Positions 50,764 through 59,694 of a DNA stretch of 64,000 nt are shown here, one piece after another. The notes below the pieces were generated by a model that was given only the letters and a program-made list of their open reading frames with translations, did not search any database and was not told the DNA's origin. The position numbers were made by a program, and so were the translations under genes. Origin of the DNA: Planctomycetaceae bacterium (GTDB lineage: Bacteria; Planctomycetota; UBA1135; GCA-002686595); the NCBI GenBank assembly GCA_011525785.1, contig WYBT01000015.1, positions 1-64,000 on the forward strand, read 5' to 3'. How positions within the stretch are numbered: position 1 is the first letter of the stretch; every line of letters starts with the position of its first letter.

Positions 50764-52208
50764 GCTGGCTCGCCGAACTCCGCATCGTGCTGCGCGAACA
50801 GGCGCTCGCGCCGGCCGCGCTCGCGTTGGCGGCGCTGTCGGCCTTCGCCACCTGGAACGGCGAGCGCTGGCTCGACGAGCGCGAACGTGTCCACAGCGCG
50901 GTCGAGGCGCAGCGTGCGCCGAGCGAAAAGCACATCCTCGAAGGACTGGCCGCGATCGAGCGCGGCGAGCCCGTGCCGGAGCACATGCGCGAGGCGGAGT
51001 CGATGTGGTGGCGCTTCGAGGTCTTCGGCGCGGAGCCGCGCGACGCGTTCGCACTCACGGCGCTGGGCGCACGCGACCTCGCTCCGCCGACGGTGGAAGC
51101 CTCCGACCGACGCATGGGCGACGCGCCGCCCGATGAACAGCGCAACCCCGCGCTGCTCGCGAGCGGTCGCTTCGATCTCGCGTTCCTCGTGACGCTGCTG
51201 CTGCCCTGGTTCGCGATCGCGCTCGCGCATCGCCTCGCAGCCGGTGAGCGCGAGTCCGGCCGCTGGCCGCTGCTGGAGAGCAACGCGCGCTCGCCCTGGC
51301 GCGTGCTGGCGCAGCGCGCGGTGTGGATCGTCGCCGTGCTCGCACTGTCGGCGGGCGGCTCGGTCGCGCTCACGCTCGCGGCGCTCGGCCGCTTCGAACT
51401 CGCCCTGGCGCCGCAGTGGCTGGCCTGGACAGCGACCAGCGCCACAGTGCTCGGCGTGTGGTGCGCGCTGGCGCTCTCGATCGAGCGCCTGGGCCGCAGC
51501 GCCACTTTCAACCTCGGCGTGCTCGGCTCGGCCTGGGTGGTCCTGTGCTGGGCCGCGCCGGTGGCCGTGAGCGAGTGGGTCGCGCGCCGCCACCCGGTGG
51601 ACTCGCGCACCGAGCTCGCACGGTTGGCGCGCAAGGAGACCTACGCGATCTGGGACGAGCGCGCGAAGTACACGAGCGGCGTGTTCGACGCGCTCGGAAT
51701 GCGCGAAGCCGACGTGCCCGCGGAGGTCCGCACCGACGACTGGAAACACAACCTGGAGAACCTCGCCTACAGCTTCGAAGCCGTGCGCCGTATCGGGCCG
51801 GCCGCGGAGCGCATCGCGCAGCAGCGCCGCGAGCGCGCACAACTCGAGCGCGCGCTGTCGGTGCTGTCGCCCGCGCTGGCCGCGCAGCAAGTGCTGCTGG
51901 CGCTCGCCGGAAGCGCGCCGCTCGAGCGCATCGCCTTCGAAGACACGCTGCAAGAGCGCCACGAGCTCGGCCGACGCCGCCTCGCGCTGGCCGTGGTGCA
52001 GGGCCGCGGCCTCGCGCCGGACGACTGGAAAGCCATGCGGGCGCCGCTCGAACTGCGCGAGGGAACTCACTTCGCATCCGCGGCCGGACCGGCGGGCGTG
52101 CTCGCCCTGTGGCTGATCGCACTCGCGTCGGCGGCGGCTCTCGCGCGGCCGCGCGGCGCGCGCAACGCGTCCGAAACCGGCCCCGAACGCCGCGTGGCGG
52201 CGGCCTGA
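50760..52208 (+). CDS. ABC-2 type transporter permease (DUF3526-like), second subunit
   Basis: A 482-residue membrane protein, the partner of the previous permease. An N-terminal helix (ALAPAALALAALSAFATWN) precedes a soluble stretch. Helices from about 138 (FDLAFLVTLLLPWFAIALAHRLAAGERESGRW) carry the A-G-E-R-E-S-G-R hallmark, and a loop with ELARLARKETYAIWDERAKYTSGVFD is followed by a C-terminal helix (GVLALWLIALASAAALA). The GTG at 50760 overlaps the upstream stop by four bases; a GTG three codons earlier is an alternative. It should form a heterodimeric membrane channel with the first permease. Confidence 0.85.
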   Translation: MSWLAELRIVLREQALAPAALALAALSAFATWNGERWLDERERVHSAVEAQRAPSEKHILEGLAAIERGEPVPEHMREAESMWWRFEVFGAEPRDAFALTALGARDLAPPTVEASDRRMGDAPPDEQRNPALLASGRFDLAFLVTLLLPWFAIALAHRLAAGERESGRWPLLESNARSPWRVLAQRAVWIVAVLALSAGGSVALTLAALGRFELALAPQWLAWTATSATVLGVWCALALSIERLGRSATFNLGVLGSAWVVLCWAAPVAVSEWVARRHPVDSRTELARLARKETYAIWDERAKYTSGVFDALGMREADVPAEVRTDDWKHNLENLAYSFEAVRRIGPAAERIAQQRRERAQLERALSVLSPALAAQQVLLALAGSAPLERIAFEDTLQERHELGRRRLALAVVQGRGLAPDDWKAMRAPLELREGTHFASAAGPAGVLALWLIALASAAALARPRGARNASETGPERRVAAA

Positions 52209-52217
52209 ACCCATCCC

Positions 52218-52922
52218 ATGATCTCGATTCAGTCGCTGACCCAGCGCTACGGGCCGCACACCGCGCTCGACGCGCTCGACCTCGATGTCGCCGCCGGTGA
52301 AGTGTTCTGCCTGCTGGGGCCCAACGGTGCCGGCAAGACCACCACGATCCGCATCCTGGCCGGCTTCCAGTCGCCGACGCGCGGCAGCGCTTCGATCGCG
52401 GGCGCGGACGTGACCACGCAGAGCGAGCGCGCGCGCGCCGCGACGGCCTACGTGCCCGAGATCGTTGCGCTCTACCCGCAGCTCAGCGGCGTCGAGAACC
52501 TCGAGTACTTCGCGCAGCTCGCGCTCGGCCGGCCGCTCGAGCGCACGCGCTCGTTCGAATTGCTCGAGACCGCGGGCCTGGAGCGCGCGGCGGCGGAGCG
52601 TCGGGTCGCGACCTACTCCAAGGGCATGCGCCAGAAGGTGGCGCTGGCGCTGGCGAGCGCGAAGGACGCCAAGGCGCTCTTGTTCGACGAGCCCACCTCG
52701 GGCCTCGACCCGCGCGCCGCCAGCGACTTCGCGCAGCACGTGCGCGCGTTCGCAGCGCGGGGCTGCGCGGTGCTGATGGCGACGCACGACCTCCCGCTGG
52801 CGCTCGAGGCCGGCGGACGCGTCGGCATCCTGGTCGACGGGAAGTTGGTCGAGGAGCGCCGCACGAGCGGCCTGGCGCAGAACGAGCTCGCCGCGCTGTA
52901 CCTGCGGCACGTGCGGGCCTGA
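52218..52922 (+). CDS. ABC transporter ATPase
   Basis: A 234-residue ATPase of the DRR/NatA-type ABC-2 subfamily. Walker A is GPNGAGKT at 34-41; the signature is TYSKGMRQKVALALAS, the SKGMRQK form typical of this subfamily; Walker B is ALLFDEPTSGLDP; the switch His lies in LMATHDLPLAL. It lies nine bases after the second permease gene and completes the exporter. No regulator is visible in the operon. Confidence 0.93.
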   Translation: MISIQSLTQRYGPHTALDALDLDVAAGEVFCLLGPNGAGKTTTIRILAGFQSPTRGSASIAGADVTTQSERARAATAYVPEIVALYPQLSGVENLEYFAQLALGRPLERTRSFELLETAGLERAAAERRVATYSKGMRQKVALALASAKDAKALLFDEPTSGLDPRAASDFAQHVRAFAARGCAVLMATHDLPLALEAGGRVGILVDGKLVEERRTSGLAQNELAALYLRHVRA

Positions 52923-53065
52923 GTCGAGCTGGCCTGGGGCCGGAATCGGGCCCGAGTGAGGCCTGAGTCGCGTCGCGTCGCGGAGCACGCGCGTTGGAAC
53001 TCCGCCGGCCCGTCCGGCGATCAGCGGTGCTCGCGCCACAAGTCCATCCGCCGCCAGGTCTCCAC

Positions 53066-54766
53066 ATGCGCTCCATCGCCCTCACCGCTGCGTTCCTCTC
53101 TAGCCTCGCGCTCGGCGCATCCGCGCAGTGCTGGAGCACCGCCTTTTCCGACCCGTCCGCCGGCGGCCTGGGGGCCGACTCCGACGTCTTCGCCTTCCAG
53201 GGCTTCGACGACGGCAGCGGCTCGAAGCTGTACGTCGGCGGCTTCCTCACGCTGGTCGGCGACGGCGCGACCGGCCTGCCGGTGAACTACGTCGCGCGCT
53301 GGGACGGCGCGGCCTGGAGCGATGTCGGCGGCGGCTTCGACGACTACGTCACGTGCTTCGCCGAGTTCGACGACGGCAGTGGCCCCGCGCTCTACGCCGG
53401 CGGCCCGTTCACCTTCGCCAGCGGCGCGCCGGCCGGGGGAGTCGCGCGCTGGAACGGCGCGAGCTGGGTCGATGTCGGCGGCGGCGTGAGCGGCGGCGGC
53501 TTCAACTCGATCGTCTACTCGCTCGAGGTCTTCGACGACGGCAGCGGTCCGGCGCTGTACGCCATCGGTCGCTTCCAGCAGGCGGGCGCCACGGCGGCGT
53601 CGAACATCGCGCGCTGGGACGGCGCCGCCTGGAGCGCGGTCGGCGGCGGGCTCGACGACACCGGCTACGCGCTGCACGTGCACGACGACGGCTCGGGCCC
53701 CGCGCTGTTCGCCGGCGGCGACTTCCTCGCCGCGGGCGGCGCGAGCGCGAACCGCATCGCCAAGTGGAACGGCAGCACGTGGAGCGCGCTGGGCAGCGGC
53801 CTGGGCGGTTCGGCCTTCCCGTTTGCGTCGGCGCTAGCGACCTGGGACGACGGCGCGGGAGCACGGCTGGTGGTCGGCGGCGACTTCCTCAACGCCGGCG
53901 GCGCGAGCGTGGCGCACATCGCCACGTGGGATGGAGCGAGCTGGGCCCCGCTCGGCGCGGGCGCGAGCGGACATCCCTTCAACTACGTCGGACAGCTGCT
54001 GGTGCACGACGACGGCGACGGTCCGGCGCTCTACGCCGGCGGCCTGTTCACGGCGATGGACGGAACGCCGGCGAACTACGTCGCGCGGCGCGAGGCCGGC
54101 GCCTGGAGCGGGCTGGACTTCGGCATCGACGGGACGAGCTATCCCGCGGTGTGGGCGCTGGGCAGCCACGACGACGGCGGCGGACCGACACTGTGGGTCG
54201 GCGGCTCGTTCGAGTTCGTCGGCGCGAACGGAACACAGCAGTCCTACCTCGCGCAGTGGCGCAGCGGCGCGTGCGCGCTCGGATCCACGGCCTGCAGCGG
54301 CGATGGCTCGGGGCTGCCGTGCCCGTGCGGCAACGTCGGGGCCAACTCGGCCGGCTGCAACAACTCTGGAAACACCGGCGGCGCGCGGCTGAGCGCATCG
54401 AGCTTCGACGGCGCGGCCTCGCTCGCGAGCGACACGCTGCGGCTGGAGGTGAGCGGTCTGCCTGCGAACACGGTCGCGCTGCTGTTCCAGGGCGATCAGT
54501 TCGCCGGCGGCGCGGGCGGCGTCCCGTTCGGCGACGGCCTGCGCTGCGCGGGCGGCGTGACGCGCCGACTCTTCGCGCGAAGCGCGTCGAGCGCGACGGC
54601 CTACGGCGCCGGAGTGGGCGGCGATCCCGCGTTGGGCTCGCTCTCGGGCCTGTCGCCGGCGGGCGGGCAGCTCATGTACCAGGTCTGGTACCGCGACAAC
54701 GCCAACTTCTGCAACGGCGCGCGCTTCAACTTCAGCAACGGTCTGTTCGTGAACTGGCTGCCGTGA
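53066..54766 (+). CDS. Secreted kelch-like repeat protein
   Basis: A 566-residue exported protein with the signal peptide MRSIALTAAFLSSLALGASA. About seven repeats of 50-60 residues follow, each of the type VARWDGAAWSDVGGG - FDDGSGPALYAGG - F. The repeated D-D-G-S/D-GPALYAGG and RWNGxxWxxVGxG blocks suggest a beta-propeller of kelch/WD-like geometry. After about 410 a Cys-rich linker (ACSGDGSGLPCPCGN) leads to a C-terminal domain ending YRDNANFCNGARFNFSNGL. Its last residues resemble those of the C-terminal modules at 8309-7881 and 56801-57226, though the rest differs. Ligand unknown. Confidence 0.85.
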   Translation: MRSIALTAAFLSSLALGASAQCWSTAFSDPSAGGLGADSDVFAFQGFDDGSGSKLYVGGFLTLVGDGATGLPVNYVARWDGAAWSDVGGGFDDYVTCFAEFDDGSGPALYAGGPFTFASGAPAGGVARWNGASWVDVGGGVSGGGFNSIVYSLEVFDDGSGPALYAIGRFQQAGATAASNIARWDGAAWSAVGGGLDDTGYALHVHDDGSGPALFAGGDFLAAGGASANRIAKWNGSTWSALGSGLGGSAFPFASALATWDDGAGARLVVGGDFLNAGGASVAHIATWDGASWAPLGAGASGHPFNYVGQLLVHDDGDGPALYAGGLFTAMDGTPANYVARREAGAWSGLDFGIDGTSYPAVWALGSHDDGGGPTLWVGGSFEFVGANGTQQSYLAQWRSGACALGSTACSGDGSGLPCPCGNVGANSAGCNNSGNTGGARLSASSFDGAASLASDTLRLEVSGLPANTVALLFQGDQFAGGAGGVPFGDGLRCAGGVTRRLFARSASSATAYGAGVGGDPALGSLSGLSPAGGQLMYQVWYRDNANFCNGARFNFSNGLFVNWLP

Positions 54767-54806
54767 TGCGCGCGACTCGAGAGCCCGACTTCGCCGGAGC
54801 GACGGC

Positions 54807-55691
54807 GTGACTTCACTTCGAGAACGACATCAGCCCCATCGCCCGGGCGCACTGGCGCTGGCGGCGCTGTTCGCGCTGCTGCTGGCCTGGACGCCGGCGT
54901 GCAGTGCAACTTCGACGCGCTCGGCGAGCGCCGCCGAGCGAACGAGCGACGCGGAGCTGCGCGAGCGCATCGTGCTCGCCATGCTCGACGGCGAGGCGCT
55001 CTACACGGTCGCGGGCGGGCTCAAGCCTGTCAGCTCGGGCTACTGGAACGCCAGCATCGACGTCGCACAGCCGGACCTCAGCGAGATCGCGCGCGTGCAG
55101 GCGCTGCTGCGCGGACTGCGCGGCGTCGACGAAGAGCTCGAGTTCGGCGTGATGAGCTTCGCGCAGGCGCACGAAGGCAAGCGCTCGGCCCAGGCCTGGG
55201 TCGCGCACCGCGGCGCGCTGAATGCGGCGCTCGAGCGGCACGCAGAGTTCTTCGCGCCGCTCGGCGTGGGACCGCACCTCGAACCCGACGAAGTGCTCGC
55301 CATCGTCGAGCGCCTGCCGCGCCTCGAGCGCTTCCGCGGCTACGGCTACCTGTTCGGCTATCCCGATTACGCGGTCGAGTTCTTCGTCTCCGCCGCGGCC
55401 GAAGAGGACCGCACAGGAACGCTGCCCGCGCGCGAGTTCGCGCACGTGCCCACGCACGGCGCCGAGAAGCACCGCTTCGTGTGGGCCGTGCCCAGCGGCC
55501 ACGTCGAGAACGACATCGACCGCGAGCTGCGCCGCCGCGCCGCGCCGGTGCTCGAGCGCTACCGCGCGTTGCGCGAGCGCCACGTCGGCCCCGCGCGCCC
55601 CGGCGCCGTCGCGCTCTTGCGCGCGACCAGCCGCATCCAACCGCCCACCGCTCGCACCGCATCTTCTCCACTCACCTCAGCGACACCATGA
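54807..55691 (+). CDS. Putative lipoprotein, unknown
   Basis: A 294-residue protein from a GTG at 54807. The N-terminus (GALALAALFALLLAWTPAC) is a lipoprotein-type signal with the lipid Cys at 32 in TPACSA. The mature part is alpha/beta, with ALYTVAGGLKPVSSGYWNA, VDEELEFGVMSFAQAHEGKRSAQAWVAH, and LPRLERFRGYGYLFGYPDYAVEFFV. I do not recognise the family; the last block recalls a small group of secreted proteins tied to catabolic envelope functions, without more support. Its stop overlaps the start of the next gene by ATGA, so the two are translationally coupled. Confidence 0.75.
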   Translation: MTSLRERHQPHRPGALALAALFALLLAWTPACSATSTRSASAAERTSDAELRERIVLAMLDGEALYTVAGGLKPVSSGYWNASIDVAQPDLSEIARVQALLRGLRGVDEELEFGVMSFAQAHEGKRSAQAWVAHRGALNAALERHAEFFAPLGVGPHLEPDEVLAIVERLPRLERFRGYGYLFGYPDYAVEFFVSAAAEEDRTGTLPAREFAHVPTHGAEKHRFVWAVPSGHVENDIDRELRRRAAPVLERYRALRERHVGPARPGAVALLRATSRIQPPTARTASSPLTSATP

Positions 55692-57226
55692 ATTCCAACC
55701 AGCTGATCTTCTCCGCACTCTTCACAGCAGCGCTCGCTCCCGCGGCGCTCGCCACCGACGTGACCTTCGTCGCCGACACCTCGGACGACCGCATCTACCG
55801 CCTGCGCGACTCGAACGGCGACGGCGACTACGACGACGTGAACGAGGTCGGCGTGTTCTACGACAACGGGCTCGGCCCGATCCTGATGACCTCGCCCAAC
55901 GGGCTGGTCGTCGCGCCCGACGGAACGGTGCTGGTGTGCGACAGCAACAGCGACCTCGTCATCGCGCTCAAAGACGCGAACCTCGACGGCGACGCGCTCG
56001 ACGCCGGTGAAGCGCGCGTGTTCTTCGACGGCACGTTCGGCGGGAACGCCAGCGGCATCGAGATGGTCGCGGCCAACGCGGTCGCGCTCGGGCCCAACGG
56101 CGTCGTGTGGGTCGCGAGCAACAACCAGATCATCGGCTCGATCATCGGCAACGACGCGATCCTGCGCCTGGAGGACCTGAACGGCGACGGCGACGCCAAC
56201 GACGTCGGCGAGTCGCGCGTGTTCTACGCGCCGGCGCTGGGCTCGGGCGGCGTGGGCGACTCGATCCCCACCGGCGTGAAGGTCGGGCTCGACGGCGCGA
56301 TCTACTACGCGGAGAACGGCGTGACGGGCGTGCTCGCCAAGGCCATCTGGCGCTTGGACGACGCCAACGGCAACGGCGTGATCGAGTTCCCCGCCGAGGC
56401 CAAGGCCTTCTTCACCATCCCGCCGCAGCCCTCGAACGTGTTCCTGTGGGACGTCGAGCAGGGCCTCGACGGCGCGTGGTACGTCAGCGACCGCGGCAAC
56501 GAGATCCTGTGGCGCGCGTTCGACGCGAACGGCGACAGCGTGATCGGCGCGGGCGAGTTCACGCCCTGGTTCACCGGGACGGCGCCGAGCGATCTGTGGA
56601 CCGTGCGCTGGGCCAGCGACGGCTCGCTGTACGGCTGCGAAGCCTCCGACCCCGATCGCATCCGGCGCTTCGATGACGCGAACGGCGACCACCTCATCCA
56701 GCCGGGCGAACTCACCAACCTCTACAACGACACGCTGGCCGACTTCAACATCACCAACCCGCGCAGCATCGCGCTCGCGCCGGATTTCGCGCCGCCGACG
56801 AGCTACTGCACCGGCGGAACGACGAGCAACGGCTGCGTGGCCAGCGTGGGAGCCGCGGGCGTTCCCAGCGCGACGGCCAGCTCCGGATTCGTGATCAGCG
56901 CGAGCTCGGTCGAAGGCCAGAAGCAGGGTCTCTTCTTCTACGGCGCGAGCGGGCGCGTGGCCCTGCCGTGGGGCACGGGCACGAGCTTTTTGTGCGTGAA
57001 GACGCCCACGCAACGCCTGCCGCTCTCCAACTCGGGCGGCACGTCCGGCGCGTGCGACGGCGTGCTCTCGATCGACTGGCTCGCGCACCAGGCCGCCAAC
57101 CCCGGCGGACTCGGCGCGCCCTTCGCCGCCGGCGACGTGTTCCAGGCGCAGGCTTGGTTCCGCGACCCGCCCGCGCCCAAGAGCACCAACCTCTCCAACG
57201 GCCTCGAGTTCACGCTCGTGCCCTGA
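55688..57226 (+). CDS. Secreted propeller protein with C-terminal module
   Basis: A 512-residue exported protein with the signal peptide MNSNQLIFSALFTAALAPAALA. It is built of repeats in which a strand (FVADTSDDRIYRL, VLVCDSNSDLVIAL, WVASNNQIIG, WYVSDRGNEILWR) is followed by an acidic loop (DSNGDGDYDD, DLNGDGDAND, DANGNGVIE, DANGDSVIG), like NHL/FG-GAP propellers. From about 372 (56801) a module of 141 residues begins SYCTGGTT and ends QAWFRDPPAPK...LSNGLEF; it matches the C-terminus of the protein encoded at 7881-9581, including GACDGVL. ATGA overlap with the upstream lipoprotein gene. Confidence 0.85.
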   Translation: MNSNQLIFSALFTAALAPAALATDVTFVADTSDDRIYRLRDSNGDGDYDDVNEVGVFYDNGLGPILMTSPNGLVVAPDGTVLVCDSNSDLVIALKDANLDGDALDAGEARVFFDGTFGGNASGIEMVAANAVALGPNGVVWVASNNQIIGSIIGNDAILRLEDLNGDGDANDVGESRVFYAPALGSGGVGDSIPTGVKVGLDGAIYYAENGVTGVLAKAIWRLDDANGNGVIEFPAEAKAFFTIPPQPSNVFLWDVEQGLDGAWYVSDRGNEILWRAFDANGDSVIGAGEFTPWFTGTAPSDLWTVRWASDGSLYGCEASDPDRIRRFDDANGDHLIQPGELTNLYNDTLADFNITNPRSIALAPDFAPPTSYCTGGTTSNGCVASVGAAGVPSATASSGFVISASSVEGQKQGLFFYGASGRVALPWGTGTSFLCVKTPTQRLPLSNSGGTSGACDGVLSIDWLAHQAANPGGLGAPFAAGDVFQAQAWFRDPPAPKSTNLSNGLEFTLVP

Positions 57227-57279
57227 ACGCCGCCGTCTCCGGCGCCGCGCAAGGGCTGGCGACCGGAAGTAGCACTCTC

Positions 57280-57315
57280 GCGGGACCGTCCGTCGCACTG
57301 CGCGGGCGGTCCCGC
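57280..57315 (+). terminator. Hairpin after the propeller gene
   Basis: GCGGGACCG (57280-57288) pairs perfectly with CGGTCCCGC (57307-57315), and inner CCG/CGG bases add to the stem. It lies 53 bases after the stop at 57226. Confidence 0.65.
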
Positions 57316-57380
57316 TGCACTTGGCCCCAAAGTGCGACGGTTTCGAGCAAACTCGAGCCAACGCCGCTGCTGCATGCGGC

Positions 57381-58442
57381 ATGAGCAGCGCCGTGGGGTC
57401 TTGGAGTGCGAGCTTGCGCCGCTCGAAGGGCGCGGTGACGGCTCTGGCGTTGCTCGCGGGAGCGCTGCTGGCCGAACTCGTCGCACGCACGGCGTTCGAC
57501 GCGCCGAGCGCGAGGCCGCGCTACGTCGGCGAGATCCTGCGCCACGACGCGGAGGGCGCGGGCGGCCGACGGCTCGTGCCGGAGAGTTCGATGCGCATGA
57601 CGCTCGCGCTCGGTGACGGCGCCGAGCAGACGATCGAACATCGCATCGGTCCCCACGGCTGGCGCGGCGAGCCGTTCGCGCCGCAGCCCGCTGCTGGCGT
57701 GCTGCGCATCGGCTGCGTCGGCGACTCGAACGTCTTCGGCTGGGGCGTCGATGTCGAGCAGTGCTGGCCCGCGCGTCTGCAGGCCGAACTCTCCAGCGCC
57801 GGGCGGCAGGTCGAAGTGCTCAACCTCGGCGTGCCGAACCTCGACGCGCAGGAGAAGCTCGCGATCGCGCAGCGCGTGGCCTTCGAGCTGGGCTGCGAAA
57901 TCGTGCTGTTCGCGCTGCACTTCGACGATCTGCACTCTCCCGACGTCGTCCGACCGCGCCTGGGCGGCGGCGCGCGCGCGCTGGCGGCCACGCGGCCCGG
58001 CGAGAACGCCTGGCTCGACCGCCTGCGCGCCGTGTCGCGCTGCGCCGACCTCGTTGTCGAGCGCTACCGCCAGGGCCTGATCGCGCGCGCCTACCTCGCG
58101 CACCGCGAGCGCATGCTCGCGCCGGGAAGTGCGGAGCTCGCACACGTCGAGCGGGTCTTGACCGAACTCGCGGCCAGCGCCCGCGAGCGCGAGGTCGAGT
58201 TGCTCGGACTCGTCCTCCCGATGCCCGTGCGCGAAGGCCGCGCGTTCGCCAGTGCGAAGATCGACGCCGCGCTATCGCGAGCGTTGGCCGCGGCCGCAAT
58301 CCGCGAGGCGTCGCTGGCCGAGGAGCTGGCGCGCTGCGATGGCGAGCTGTGGGTGCACCCGCTCGATCTGCACCTCAACGCACAGGCCCACGCGGTCGTC
58401 GCGAAGGCGCTGGCGCGCGAGCTTCTCTCGCGCGCTCGCTGA
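57381..58442 (+). CDS. SGNH/GDSL-family hydrolase
   Basis: A 353-residue protein with an N-terminal membrane helix (AVTALALLAGALLAELVARTA, about 18-38). The SGNH nucleophile is Ser116 in GCVGDSNVFGWG. The family Gly and Asn lie in LNLGVPNLD, and the C-terminal D-x-H block is Asp329/His331 with N333 and His337 (LDLHLNAQAHAV). Likely an esterase or acyl-hydrolase acting in or outside the membrane. DUF5989 and a NodU-like carbamoyltransferase are close by; in other genomes SGNH hydrolase, DUF5989 and carbamoyltransferase genes often cluster. The start at 57381 puts the helix at the N-terminus. Confidence 0.86.
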   Translation: MSSAVGSWSASLRRSKGAVTALALLAGALLAELVARTAFDAPSARPRYVGEILRHDAEGAGGRRLVPESSMRMTLALGDGAEQTIEHRIGPHGWRGEPFAPQPAAGVLRIGCVGDSNVFGWGVDVEQCWPARLQAELSSAGRQVEVLNLGVPNLDAQEKLAIAQRVAFELGCEIVLFALHFDDLHSPDVVRPRLGGGARALAATRPGENAWLDRLRAVSRCADLVVERYRQGLIARAYLAHRERMLAPGSAELAHVERVLTELAASAREREVELLGLVLPMPVREGRAFASAKIDAALSRALAAAAIREASLAEELARCDGELWVHPLDLHLNAQAHAVVAKALARELLSRAR

Positions 58443-58457
58443 ATCGCGCGCAGCGCG

Positions 58458-58643
58458 TCAGAACACCGTGTAGACGAACGGAGCGACGATGGGGACGGCC
58501 TGCAGGAACACGAACACCGCAGCGGCTGGCAACAGCACGCACAGCACGGGCACGAGCCACCAATACGGCCCCTTCCACACGGCCGCAATCAGCTCCGCCG
58601 CCGTCGACAAGCGCGAGACAACGCCGCTCCACCAACGCTTCAT
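58458..58643 (-). CDS. DUF5989 small membrane protein
   Basis: A 61-residue protein with one or two membrane helices. It starts MKRWWSGVVSRLSTAAELIAAVW and continues with KGPYWWLVPVLCVLLPAAAVFVFLQ, ending APFVYTVF. The W-W-L-x-P-x-x-x-x-L-L block and the A-P-F-x-Y-T-x-F end are the DUF5989 signature. Length fits the family. These small proteins are commonly found beside NodU/SxtJ-type carbamoyltransferase and SGNH hydrolase genes, as here. It converges with the SGNH gene, 15 bases apart. Confidence 0.85.
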   Translation of the reverse strand: MKRWWSGVVSRLSTAAELIAAVWKGPYWWLVPVLCVLLPAAAVFVFLQAVPIVAPFVYTVF

Positions 58644-58718
58644 CCCAGCAGCTCGCCTCGATTGCCCGCCACCACGAAACTACATGCACTGGACGGCTAC
58701 GACGTTGGAGCCGAGTGC

Positions 58719-59693
58719 ATGAAACCGCTCGAGACGTGCTCGAGACTGTGCCCGCGCTGTCTGCGGACGTTCGAGTCCGCCGGTGCGGCCTGCCCGCATT
58801 GCGCCCTGGAGTTCGAGCTGCGCGGCGGCGTGCTCGACGTGCTCGGCCCCGGCGAGCGCGAGCGGCGCGCGCAGGAGGTCGAGGCCTTCTACACGCGCCA
58901 TCCGTTCCCGGGCTACGCGCCGGGCGACGACGGCCCGACGCTGCTCGACCGCTCGCGCCGCGCGCCGTTCTTGGTGGCGCTCGACGCGGCCATCGACGCG
59001 CAGGCCACCGTCGTCGACTGCGGCTGCGGAACCGGCCAACTCGCCGCGTTCCTGGCGCTCGCGGCGCCGCGCCGGCGCGTGCTCGCGCTCGACGGCTGCC
59101 GCGCTTCGCTCGCCTGCGCCGACGAGTTCCGCTCGCGCGCGCACATCGACAACCTGCAGCTCGTGCGCGCCGACCTGTTCGACCTGCCACTCCCCCAGCG
59201 GCGCTTCAGCGTCGTGCTCTCGCGCGGCGTGGTGCACCACACGCCCGACCCCGCGCGTGCAATCGCTTGCGTCGCGCGCCTCGTCGCCCCCGGAGGCGTG
59301 CTGGTGCTGGGCTTCTACGAAACGTGGGCGCGCGGACTGCACTGTGCGAGGCGCGCGCTGGGCCGCGTGCTGCGCAGCGAACTGCGCGCATTCGATCCGG
59401 TGCTGCGGCGCGCCGACCTCGACGAAGAGAAGAAGCGCATCTGGATCGCGGATCAGTACCGCCATCCGCTCGAGCACATCCTGCCGCTGCCGCGCGTGAT
59501 CGCCGCGCTCGAGCGCGAGGGCCTGCGCTGGCTGCGCAGCGTGCCGCCAGCGGTCGACGGAGCAGCGTTGTTCGCGCCCACGCCGCGTCCCGGCGCCGCG
59601 GGGCTGTTCGCGCTGCGCTCGGGATGGCTGTTGCGCGGCGCGAACGACCCCGACGCCGGGCTGGTGATCGTCGTCGCGCAGCGCGCCGAGTAG
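58719..59693 (+). CDS. Class I SAM methyltransferase with N-terminal zinc-ribbon-like segment
   Basis: A 324-residue cytoplasmic methyltransferase. It opens with a zinc-ribbon-like pair CPRC...CPHC (about 11-29). Motif I is VVDCGCGTGQLAAFL (about 104-118), the acidic residue after strand two is in LALDGC, and motif IV-like text FSVVLSRGVVHHTPDP is followed by VARLVAPGGVLVLGF. The C-terminal half (DEEKKRIWIADQYRHPLEHILP) is a family-specific cap. GGAG lies nine bases ahead of the ATG at 58719. It stops one base before the stop of the converging carbamoyltransferase gene. The acceptor substrate is unknown. Confidence 0.87.
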   Translation: MKPLETCSRLCPRCLRTFESAGAACPHCALEFELRGGVLDVLGPGERERRAQEVEAFYTRHPFPGYAPGDDGPTLLDRSRRAPFLVALDAAIDAQATVVDCGCGTGQLAAFLALAAPRRRVLALDGCRASLACADEFRSRAHIDNLQLVRADLFDLPLPQRRFSVVLSRGVVHHTPDPARAIACVARLVAPGGVLVLGFYETWARGLHCARRALGRVLRSELRAFDPVLRRADLDEEKKRIWIADQYRHPLEHILPLPRVIAALEREGLRWLRSVPPAVDGAALFAPTPRPGAAGLFALRSGWLLRGANDPDAGLVIVVAQRAE

Positions 59694-59694
59694 T